This document shows, piece by piece, positions 51,609 to 59,248 of a stretch of DNA of 64,000 bases. The stretch comes from Sphingobacterium hotanense (GTDB lineage Bacteria > Bacteroidota > Bacteroidia > Sphingobacteriales > Sphingobacteriaceae). The first letter of the stretch is position 1; each line of letters starts with the position of its first letter. Below the pieces are notes generated by a model. It saw only the letters and a list, made by a program, of their open reading frames with translations, was not told the DNA's origin and searched no databases. A program made the translations under genes and the position numbers. The stretch lies in contig NZ_CP030848.1 of the NCBI RefSeq assembly GCF_008274825.1, positions 3,595,618 through 3,659,617 on the forward strand. The letters run 5' to 3'.

Positions 51609-52172
51609 ATGAATTTTTTAATTGTTGGATTAGGGAATATTGGCAAGGAATACGCCGATACACGACATAACATAGGATTTATGGTTGCGGATGAGCTTGC
51701 TAATCAGGCTGGGACAACTTGGTCGACATTGAAACACGCTTATTATACGGAGTATAAGCAACGCGGACATAATGTTTATGTGATCAAACCGACTACCTTT
51801 ATGAACTTAAGTGGCAAGGCTGTTAACTATTGGATGCAGGAGTTAAAGGTTCCGGTTCAGAATATTCTGGTTATTGTTGATGATCTGGCGATTCCGTTTG
51901 GGTCTTTGCGCGTAAAGCCGAAGGGCTCTGCGGCAGGACATAATGGTTTGCGCTCCATCGAAGCTTCTATTGGGGGGCAGCAGTATCCTAGATTGCGCTT
52001 TGGTATTGGTGATAACTTCTCCAAAGGTCGGCAGGTGGATTATGTATTGGGCCCATTTGATAAAGAGGAACAACGTGAATTGCCAGCATTGATAGAGCAT
52101 TCGGTGAAGATGGTGAATAGCTTCATCAATATTGGTATTGAACTGACGATGACCAATCTGAATACCAAATAG
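51609..52172 (+). CDS. pth: Peptidyl-tRNA hydrolase
   Basis: The 187-residue enzyme frees tRNA from prematurely released peptidyl-tRNA. It starts FLIVGLGNIGKEYADTRHNIGFMVADEL (the Asn and His of the active site) and continues IKPTTFMNLSGKAV, VIVDDLAIPFGSLRVKPKGSAAGHNGLRSI and RLRFGIG. Length is normal. In many bacteria it follows rplY directly; here about 5.9 kb separates them. A type-B repeat arm ends about 13 bp before its ATG, and a strong terminator follows. Confidence 0.96.
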   Translation: MNFLIVGLGNIGKEYADTRHNIGFMVADELANQAGTTWSTLKHAYYTEYKQRGHNVYVIKPTTFMNLSGKAVNYWMQELKVPVQNILVIVDDLAIPFGSLRVKPKGSAAGHNGLRSIEASIGGQQYPRLRFGIGDNFSKGRQVDYVLGPFDKEEQRELPALIEHSVKMVNSFINIGIELTMTNLNTK

Positions 52173-52205
52173 GTTTCTGTTGGAAACTATGAAGATATTA
52201 AATAA

Positions 52206-52232
52206 GAAAAAGCATCGGAGAGATGCTTTTTC
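52206..52232. terminator. Bidirectional intrinsic terminator between pth and the M56 gene
   Basis: GAAAAAGCATC (52206-52216) pairs exactly with GATGCTTTTTC (52222-52232) around 5 nt. Confidence 0.85.
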
Positions 52233-52265
52233 TATTATCTAAACAACAAACTTTAAAGTTTCAAT

Positions 52266-54398
52266 TTAATCTTTGGCTTTACGGGTCGTAATCAGTATCA
52301 CACCGTTCTTACCTTTATCACCATAGTCTTTCACGGCTTTGTCTCCCTTGATGACTTTCACCGTTTTGATCTTTTCGCTTTTTAAGTTATCAACCTCCTT
52401 TTTAGTGGCTTGTTTATCATCGATAAAATAAATCGCATTATTTGGAAGATCTTTTGCCGAGGTAGAGATCGTGACGTCCTGATTTGTTTTCGGACGATTG
52501 ACCGCTAGCGGAGAGTCTTTTGTAATAATCTTGATTACTCCTTCAACATCATCGCCGTAGGTTGCTGTTGTAGTTTTGCCTTTTAGCACATCGACTGAGA
52601 AGATATTGTTTGGATCCAGTTTGTCGGCTTCCTCGCTTTCTACTACTTTCTCATTTACGACCCACACAATCTTTCCTTTTTCCGCATTAGACCTGAAGGT
52701 AAGCTTTCGGTTCTCTCCATTTGAATTTGATCTAATCCTTACTCCGCTAAGACGACCTTTTAATGAATCCTGCATGGGTAGATTATGCTCCTTCGCGTAA
52801 GACTTCGTGAAAACCTTTATGAGATTGGTTTTCTTTTCTTTTCCGTCTTCCGTTTTGCCCGTCTCTAACTTCATGTCGATCGAATGGATATCCTCATGTT
52901 TTATTTTTTTAACGTCTTCTTCGCTTACCTTCTTCCCGTCGATTTCGTAACTCATATTCTTACCTTCATGAGATAACCCTAATACGGATACTCCTCTCCC
53001 AGTCAATCGTAGATCATTCTTTGTTGGCGACATGCTGTTTTTTTCAATCCTCCAAACTCTAGACACGGGATCTCCTTCTTTTCTGGTTGTGATGGAGATT
53101 ATTCCGTCTTTCGCTTTTGGATCAATTGCAAGAGCGTCTTTACCGGTCAAGATCTCGACGTTGTCAACACGGCGATCATCAATTAAAGAGAGGTCAAAGT
53201 CCTTAGGCATTACTTTGCCGTCGATAACAATGATCTTGTCTTTATTGGTGCCCTGATCGATAAGTTGATCAAATGAGCGCGCCTTGAAGCCTCGTACTAC
53301 TTTGACGTTATTAATTTTTCCTTTCAACGTATCGCTTTGCTCTGCACTGAAGGTTAATCCGGATAATTCTTTGACGTTCGCGTTGTTAGAGTGGAATCCA
53401 GTGACTACAACTTCCTCTGTCTGTTGCGTACTTGCCTTTTTCTTCGTTGTATCTTGCTGAATAATGTTTTCCGATAGTTTGTGTCCAATTTCTGAAACAT
53501 TCGTTTCAGCGGCTTTAATTACAACCGTTTCGATCTTTGCTTCCGCCTTGTTCAAGGTGAAAGTTGCTCCGGCCAGAATGAAGACCGGCAATAGGAATGC
53601 ATATTTACTGAGTTCCAATTTGGATGAGCGTTTCTTGTTCATCATCATAATGCGCTTTTTTAAGGTTTTAAAATTAAACTGATTGCTGATGCCCACCGAA
53701 GCACCCTGCTTGGTGACATGCAGCAAAGAGTATTGATAAGTCTGGCGGTCGACACCTTTATCTAACACTTGTTGATCGGTCAAGTATTCAAGATTTTGAC
53801 GTACGGCTTTGCGCATTAACCATACGAAAGGATTATACCAACAGCTTACCAATACTATTTCAAACAACAAGACATCCCAGGTATGATGGCCCTCAACATG
53901 GACATGTTCGTGTTTAAAAATATCGTGAAGTTCTTTTTCCAGATGTTGCTCTTTATGAACGTATATCTTGTTGAAAAAAGAGAATGGTGCGATAGGAAAA
54001 ATGACATTGCGGAAAAGGTATTCCCGCCATGCGGATGGTTCGGAGTGTAAATGTATCCGCAAGAGACTAAACAGCTGAATCAGCAATTTTGTAAAGAACG
54101 CGATTGCTCCTACAGATGCAATCATCAGCAATAAGTCACTCAGCGAGAAATAGCTTGCCTTCTCCTCGAATACGAAAGGGATATAGTTGAATACTTCGCC
54201 TATCGGAAGTTCGACTCGCTTTGCGAACCATGATTTGATATCTAAAAAAGGATAGATAAATGCATATAGGGTAGCTACAAGGAAATAGACCCGATTAAGC
54301 ATATAAAAGGTTAGCCCTTTCAATAGTAATTGATACCCCAGAAAGATGATAATGATAAGCAGGTTTACTTGCAACAAATAGGTCAGTAAGCTTTCCAT
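52266..54398 (-). CDS. M56 family metallopeptidase (BlaR1/MecR1-like) with four plug-like C-terminal modules
   Basis: A 710-residue membrane sensor protease. Helices lie at about 5-25, 35-52, 85-115 and 265-281. The zinc site HEHVH (163-167) is on the cytoplasmic loop, with a likely third ligand in QNLEYLTD (Glu204). After the last helix the periplasmic part has four repeats resembling TonB-receptor plug segments: about 388-440 (KIIVIDGKVMP ... DGIISITTRK), 480-531, 577-627 (VEGVIKIITK) and 655-706 (KNGVILITTRK). M56 sensors cleave BlaI-type repressors on stimulus. It overlaps closely with blaI-like upstream (4 bp gap). Confidence 0.9.
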   Translation of the reverse strand: MESLLTYLLQVNLLIIIIFLGYQLLLKGLTFYMLNRVYFLVATLYAFIYPFLDIKSWFAKRVELPIGEVFNYIPFVFEEKASYFSLSDLLLMIASVGAIAFFTKLLIQLFSLLRIHLHSEPSAWREYLFRNVIFPIAPFSFFNKIYVHKEQHLEKELHDIFKHEHVHVEGHHTWDVLLFEIVLVSCWYNPFVWLMRKAVRQNLEYLTDQQVLDKGVDRQTYQYSLLHVTKQGASVGISNQFNFKTLKKRIMMMNKKRSSKLELSKYAFLLPVFILAGATFTLNKAEAKIETVVIKAAETNVSEIGHKLSENIIQQDTTKKKASTQQTEEVVVTGFHSNNANVKELSGLTFSAEQSDTLKGKINNVKVVRGFKARSFDQLIDQGTNKDKIIVIDGKVMPKDFDLSLIDDRRVDNVEILTGKDALAIDPKAKDGIISITTRKEGDPVSRVWRIEKNSMSPTKNDLRLTGRGVSVLGLSHEGKNMSYEIDGKKVSEEDVKKIKHEDIHSIDMKLETGKTEDGKEKKTNLIKVFTKSYAKEHNLPMQDSLKGRLSGVRIRSNSNGENRKLTFRSNAEKGKIVWVVNEKVVESEEADKLDPNNIFSVDVLKGKTTTATYGDDVEGVIKIITKDSPLAVNRPKTNQDVTISTSAKDLPNNAIYFIDDKQATKKEVDNLKSEKIKTVKVIKGDKAVKDYGDKGKNGVILITTRKAKD

Positions 54399-54402
54399 AG
54401 GT

Positions 54403-54765
54403 CTATGATTTATTGTTTCGGATCATATCCATGATCTCTTCAAGTTCATTCGGGCTAAGTTTCTCTTCTTTGACAAAAAATGAAACCATTTCCTTATAGG
54501 AATTCTTGAAATAATCGCCTACAAAAGAGTTCATGAATTTCGCCTTATACTCCTCAGAAGTGATTAGAGGTTCGTAGCGTTTCGCGTTAGCATACTTGAC
54601 CGCTTTCACATAGCCTTTCTTTTCTAAATTACGGATGGTTGATGCCAATGTCGTGTAAGGCATATCATCCGATTTTAAGTTATCTAGGATGTCGCGAATA
54701 AAGCCACCCCCTAATTGCCAAATAGATAGCATTGCTTCTTCTTCTTGTATTGTTAACTTCTCCAT
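54403..54765 (-). CDS. BlaI/MecI/CopY family transcriptional repressor
   Basis: The 120-residue winged-helix repressor starts MEKLTIQEEEAMLSIWQLGGGFIRDILDNL and has the recognition helix in MPYTTLASTIRNLEKKGYVKAVKYANAKRYEPLITSEEYK. The C-terminal part (VGDYFKNSYKEMVSFFVKEEKLSPNELEEIMDMI) dimerises and holds the likely cleavage site for the partner protease. It leads the two-gene operon with the M56 sensor, as in the bla/mec systems. The regulon is unknown; no beta-lactamase gene is nearby. Confidence 0.93.
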   Translation of the reverse strand: MEKLTIQEEEAMLSIWQLGGGFIRDILDNLKSDDMPYTTLASTIRNLEKKGYVKAVKYANAKRYEPLITSEEYKAKFMNSFVGDYFKNSYKEMVSFFVKEEKLSPNELEEIMDMIRNNKS

Positions 54766-54789
54766 ACATCTACTGATTTTTCACTAATT

Positions 54790-54804
54790 TACGAGTTTTT
54801 CGTA
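54790..54804. promoter_or_regulatory. Candidate BlaI-type operator
   Basis: TACGA (54790-54794) and TCGTA (54800-54804) are inverted around GTTTT, 25 bp upstream of the repressor ATG, the right place for autoregulation. Assignment by position and symmetry only. Confidence 0.5.
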
Positions 54805-55011
54805 GATGTCAAAATATTTTAACATTTTTTGTTGTTTTTCTTAGGTTAAAGGGCTCGTTTTATGATAGATAATCATCTTTATATTTTCCAAAAAAGAAAA
54901 CATTTAAATTGAAATGACTTTTTGCGTGAATAAGTCAATAAATCGTTCCTAAAATGACGAGATTGTGTCATTTTGATACCCTAGTCAGTTAGATTTTATA
55001 AATCAATTTCA

Positions 55012-55019
55012 TACATTTG
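55012..55019 (+). promoter_or_regulatory. -7 element of the gltA promoter
   Basis: TACATTTG matches TAnnTTTG, about 47 bp before the gltA ATG. No clear -33 TTTG at 19 bp. The rest of the 54766-55065 gap is AT-rich with nothing more that I can support. Confidence 0.5.
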
Positions 55020-55065
55020 TGTATACGACTTTTAGTAATACTACAATTAATACAAGAAATTGACT

Positions 55066-56352
55066 ATGTCTGAAACAGCATCTATTAACTTAAATGGCTC
55101 TTCTTATGAGTTCCCAGTAATTACGGGGACTGAAAATGAGAAAGCAATTGATATTTCAAAATTAAGAGATCAATCGGGTTACATCACATTAGACCCAGGT
55201 TATAAAAATACAGGCGCGACGAAGAGTGCCATTACCTTCTTAGATGGTGAAAAAGGTATCCTTCATTATAGAGGATATGCTATTGAAGAATTAGCAGAAA
55301 AGTCAACTTTCCTAGAGGTTGCCTATTTATTGATTTACGGCGAACTTCCTTCGAAAGACGTATTAGAGAAATTCCGCGCTGATATCCGTGCGCAAATGAT
55401 GATCCATGAAGATATGAAAAACTTCTTCACCGGATTTCCATCAAAATCTCACCCAATGGGTCAGTTGTCGTGTTTAGTTGGTGTTTTATCATCTTTCTAT
55501 CCGGAATCACTGAACCCGAACCAATCCGATGAAGAAGAGGATAAAATGATCATCAATTTATTGGCTAAAATGCCAACGATAGTTTCTTGGATTCAAAAGA
55601 AATCTTTAGGTCATCCGGTTGTTTATCCTAAAAACAACTTCGGTTATATTGAGAACTTCTTGAACATGATTTTTGGAGAAGTTAATCAAGAGAAAACATT
55701 CGATCCATTAGTAATCGAAGCAATGCACAAATTATTGATTCTACACGCAGACCACGAGCAGAACTGTTCGACATCAACTGTACGTATCGTAGGATCATCA
55801 AATGCGAATATGTATGCTTCTATCTCAGCTGGTATCAATGCATTGTGGGGACCTCTTCACGGTGGTGCTAACCAAGCGGTAATCGAAATGTTGGAAGCAA
55901 TTAAAGAGGATGGCGGCGATGCTGAGAAATACTTAGCAAAAGCAAAAGACAAGAACGATCCTTTCCGTTTGATGGGATTCGGTCACCGTGTATACAAGAA
56001 CTTCGACCCACGTGCGAAAATCATCAAGAAAGCTTGTGATGACGTATTAGAGAAATTAGGAGTTAATGACCCTGTTTTAGATATCGCTAAGAAATTAGAA
56101 GAAGCAGCATTGAACGACCAATACTTTATCGACCGTAAATTATATCCAAACGTTGACTTCTACTCAGGTATTATCTACCGCGCATTAGGATTCAATTCTG
56201 ATATGTTTACTGTATTGTTCGCTTTAGGACGTCTTCCAGGATGGATTGCACAATGGAAAGAGATGCGCGATAATAAAGAACCTATCGGTCGTCCAAGACA
56301 AGTATACACCGGCGAAACATTACGCCCATACGTAAGTATCAAAGACAGATAA
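55066..56352 (+). CDS. gltA: Citrate synthase, type II
   Basis: A 428-residue TCA-cycle enzyme that condenses acetyl-CoA with oxaloacetate. Active-site segments are ILHADHEQNCSTSTVRIVGSS (first His), WGPLHGGANQAVIEML (second His) and FGHRVYKNFDPRAK, with the Asp in the later NVDFYSGIIYRALGF. The length and N-terminal extension are those of the hexameric type II enzyme. Two ATGs lie 6 bp apart (55060 and 55066); I prefer MSETAS. It is transcribed alone with its own promoter and terminator. Confidence 0.96.
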   Translation: MSETASINLNGSSYEFPVITGTENEKAIDISKLRDQSGYITLDPGYKNTGATKSAITFLDGEKGILHYRGYAIEELAEKSTFLEVAYLLIYGELPSKDVLEKFRADIRAQMMIHEDMKNFFTGFPSKSHPMGQLSCLVGVLSSFYPESLNPNQSDEEEDKMIINLLAKMPTIVSWIQKKSLGHPVVYPKNNFGYIENFLNMIFGEVNQEKTFDPLVIEAMHKLLILHADHEQNCSTSTVRIVGSSNANMYASISAGINALWGPLHGGANQAVIEMLEAIKEDGGDAEKYLAKAKDKNDPFRLMGFGHRVYKNFDPRAKIIKKACDDVLEKLGVNDPVLDIAKKLEEAALNDQYFIDRKLYPNVDFYSGIIYRALGFNSDMFTVLFALGRLPGWIAQWKEMRDNKEPIGRPRQVYTGETLRPYVSIKDR

Positions 56353-56377
56353 GAAAACACTTTTCAATTTTATAAGG

Positions 56378-56411
56378 AAAGGGATAGTCGAGTAACATTG
56401 GCTATCCCTTT
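56378..56411 (+). terminator. Intrinsic terminator of gltA
   Basis: AAAGGGATAG (56378-56387) pairs exactly with CTATCCCTTT (56402-56411), followed by TTT and a repeat arm. Confidence 0.8.
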
Positions 56412-56413
56412 TT

Positions 56414-56593
56414 TAGTAGTTAGTATTTAGTACTTAGTAGTTAGACCTATGATGGAATCATAAGTCTATTAAGAGAGGTTCTTTACCTATTACCTTCAAG
56501 AGTGATAATCGAAAAAACATTACGCACAAAAAAAGGCGTCCATTTATTGGCGCCCAAGGTCTTTATACTAAATACTAACTACTAAATACTACT
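56414..56593 (+). repeat. Intergenic cassette with inverted type-A arms between gltA and the T9SS protein gene
   Basis: The forward arm (56414-56455, TAGTAGTTAGTATTTAGTAC ... GACCTATGATGG) directly follows the gltA terminator. The inverse arm (56554-56593) runs into the stop codon of the minus-strand gene. The 100 bp between hold the terminator of that gene (GGCGCC/GGACGCC hairpin, 56535-56554, with T run at 56534-56528 on the minus strand). Confidence 0.7.
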
Positions 56594-57047
56594 ATCTAAC
56601 AGATATTCGCTTCACGACTGTTTCCGAGCCGCTCATTACTCTTACGAAGTATATGCCTTCTTTTAGTTTGGCACTGGAGTCGAAGTTCAGGTTTTGTGTT
56701 CCTGCGTCTAAATCACCGTTATGTAGAGCTAATACTTCATTACCAAGCGCGTCCATTACCTTTATTGATACATGGCTGTTTTTACTTAATTTGAAGTTTA
56801 CAGTGACTTGATCCGCGATAGGATTGTAATAAACTTTAACGTTATTGATTAATTTATCCGACTCTTCGGCAATAACTGCTACACGATTAGCGTTTCTATT
56901 CTTAGCAGAGATTAAACTTTGCTTACTTGCGCTAGCTTTAGTCGTATCGGCTTGGAATGTATTTGCTTGGGCAAAGCCAATAAACATCCATAATACCAGG
57001 GTATTCATGATGCTAATACGTGCTATTTTACTCCATTCAAACTTCAT
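56592..57047 (-). CDS. Short T9SS type A sorting-domain protein
   Basis: The 151-residue protein has a signal peptide (about 1-28, NTLVLWMFIGFAQA), a short Ser/Lys/Asn-rich linker and then a type A C-terminal sorting domain (about 68-151): VKVYYNPIADQVTVNFKLSKNSHVSIKVMDALGNEVLALHNGDLDAG ... LKEGIYFVRVMSGSETVVKRISVR. Such domains steer proteins through the type IX secretion system and are then removed or linked to the surface. Almost no cargo precedes the domain here, about 40 residues. Its stop codon coincides with a type-A repeat arm. Confidence 0.88.
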   Translation of the reverse strand: MKFEWSKIARISIMNTLVLWMFIGFAQANTFQADTTKASASKQSLISAKNRNANRVAVIAEESDKLINNVKVYYNPIADQVTVNFKLSKNSHVSIKVMDALGNEVLALHNGDLDAGTQNLNFDSSAKLKEGIYFVRVMSGSETVVKRISVR

Positions 57048-57255
57048 TCTATCCTTTGGATTATTAACGCTAGGTTATGGTTTAATCAAATGTAATAATT
57101 AATTCCATACTTCCTATTACAAAAGTACATCTTTTTTCATTTTTTGACAGGCGAAAACTACAGCGTTTAACAATTTTTAACAGGAAATTACGTTGTCGCT
57201 TAAAAAGTTGTAATTTCGAACGTTTTTTAATCATTAGATCACATAAATAAAAGCT

Positions 57256-59196
57256 ATGTCCACAGATCACAAACACGCCCTTCACAGGGTCAGCATGGGC
57301 GGTTTATTAATAAGTTTAGGGATCATATTCGGCGACATCGGGACCTCTCCTCTTTACGTTTTCAAGGCAATTTTCAATAAAGGTGAAGTCCAAGAACTAA
57401 TGGTTTATGGGGGGCTTTCTTGTATTTTCTGGACCCTGACTTTACAAACGACAATCAAATATGTATTGATTGTGTTAAATGCAGATAATAAAGGTGAGGG
57501 TGGAATTCTTTCTCTGTTTTCGCTTGTTCGAAAAAGAGCGAAATGGCTCATCATCCCTGCCATTATCGGAGCGAGCACTCTGCTCGCTGATGGTATGATC
57601 ACCCCGGCAATTACCATATCCTCGGCTGTCGAAGGATTAGCTATTAAGAACCCAGGCTTGCCGACTATCCCCATCGTTGTATTGATTATCTCATTGCTGT
57701 TCCTTATCCAACGTTTTGGAACAAACATCGTGGGTCGTGTATTCGGACCATTGATGTTTATCTGGTTCAGTACCATAGGGATCTTAGGACTCTCTTATTT
57801 GGGGCATTCGCCTGAAATCTGGAAGTCTTTAAATCCGTACTATGCCTATCAGCTATTAGCAAACTACCCGAATGCATGGTTTATTGTGGGTGCAATCTTC
57901 CTTTGTACTACCGGTGCGGAAGCTTTGTATTCTGACATGGGGCATTGTGGAAAGAACAACATCCGCATCAGTTGGATCTTTGTTAAACTGATGTTGATTT
58001 TCAATTACTTCGGACAGGGTGCATGGTTGTTAGAAAACAAGGGGCTTGTTCTAGGCGAGATCAACCCTTTCTATGCGATTATGCCAGATTGGTTTGTCGT
58101 TTGGGGAGTAACGATCGCTACGATTGCGGCGGTTATTGCCAGTCAGGCAATGATCTCAGGTTCATTTACCCTAATTGCAGAGGCTGTTCGCTTGAATATA
58201 TGGCCGAAGGTCACTATTCGATATCCTAGCGATCATAAGGGACAAATCTACGTTCCTTCAGTCAACCTGATACTCTATCTCGGCTGTATGCTTATCATCG
58301 TTATCTTCCGAGAATCGAGCAACATGGAGGCCGCCTATGGATTAGCAATCAATATGACGTTCATCATGACGACTATTCTAATGGCTGTTTTCATGCTCCG
58401 CAAGAAAATCAACGTTGCGCTAGTCGCGTTGTTTACCGGCGTTTATATGATCATAGAGTTTGCATTCCTGATCGGTAATATTAGTAAGATTGCACATGGA
58501 GGTTGGTTGACTCTATTATTGGCAGCATCGTTATTTATTGTTATGTATGCTTGGTTTGGTGCTAGGAAGATCAAGAATCGCTTTGTTAAGTTTGTCAATG
58601 TGAAAGATTACTACGACATCCTTGCTGAGCTTAGCGAAGATAAATCTGTTCCGCAGTTTTCATCGCATCTTGTTTATTTAACTTCGGCAAATAATATACA
58701 TGAGGTGGAGTCGAAGATTACCTACTCCATTATCAATAAGAAGCCTAAGCGTGCTGATGTGTATTGGTTAGCACACGTTGATGTAATGGACAATCCGCAT
58801 ACGCGAGAGTATAAAGTAACGCAATTGATCCCTGGAAAATTGATCCGTATTGACTTCCATTTAGGGTTCCGCGTGGAACAGAAGATCAGTCTGCTATTCC
58901 GCAAAGTAGTCGAAGAGATGGTTAAAAACGGAGAAATCGATATCACCAGCCATTACGATACGTTAAGAAAACATAATATTCCTGGCGACTTCAACTTTGT
59001 CGTACTGGAGAAAGTAATTTCCAAAACACATTTCCTGAAGTGGAATGAAAAAGTAATTCTAGAAATCTATAAGATCTTGAAGAAATTCAGTCTATCCGAA
59101 GAGAAAGGTTTTGGACTAGATAGCAGTTTCGTCACCCTGGAACGCGTCCCGCTGACGATTCCAAATACAGAGGATGTCAAGCTAAAACGACTATAA
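57256..59196 (+). CDS. kup: KUP-family potassium uptake protein
   Basis: The 646-residue potassium/proton symporter has about 12 membrane helices followed by a soluble C-terminal domain of some 190 residues. The N terminus LGIIFGDIGTSPLYVFKAIF is the family signature, followed by GEGGILSLFSLVR and LLADGMITPAITISSAVEGL. The gene stands alone and ends in a terminator shared with the convergent permease gene. A possible weak promoter with TAATTTCG lies near 57208. Confidence 0.94.
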   Translation: MSTDHKHALHRVSMGGLLISLGIIFGDIGTSPLYVFKAIFNKGEVQELMVYGGLSCIFWTLTLQTTIKYVLIVLNADNKGEGGILSLFSLVRKRAKWLIIPAIIGASTLLADGMITPAITISSAVEGLAIKNPGLPTIPIVVLIISLLFLIQRFGTNIVGRVFGPLMFIWFSTIGILGLSYLGHSPEIWKSLNPYYAYQLLANYPNAWFIVGAIFLCTTGAEALYSDMGHCGKNNIRISWIFVKLMLIFNYFGQGAWLLENKGLVLGEINPFYAIMPDWFVVWGVTIATIAAVIASQAMISGSFTLIAEAVRLNIWPKVTIRYPSDHKGQIYVPSVNLILYLGCMLIIVIFRESSNMEAAYGLAINMTFIMTTILMAVFMLRKKINVALVALFTGVYMIIEFAFLIGNISKIAHGGWLTLLLAASLFIVMYAWFGARKIKNRFVKFVNVKDYYDILAELSEDKSVPQFSSHLVYLTSANNIHEVESKITYSIINKKPKRADVYWLAHVDVMDNPHTREYKVTQLIPGKLIRIDFHLGFRVEQKISLLFRKVVEEMVKNGEIDITSHYDTLRKHNIPGDFNFVVLEKVISKTHFLKWNEKVILEIYKILKKFSLSEEKGFGLDSSFVTLERVPLTIPNTEDVKLKRL

Positions 59197-59203
59197 TAAC
59201 AAT

Positions 59204-59234
59204 AAAAAAAGCCCTATCACGAAGGGCTTTTTTT
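59204..59234. terminator. Bidirectional intrinsic terminator between kup and the permease gene
   Basis: AAAAAAAGCCCT pairs with AGGGCTTTTTTT around 7 nt (59216-59222). Confidence 0.9.
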
Positions 59235-59248
59235 ATTATATCGAGAGA

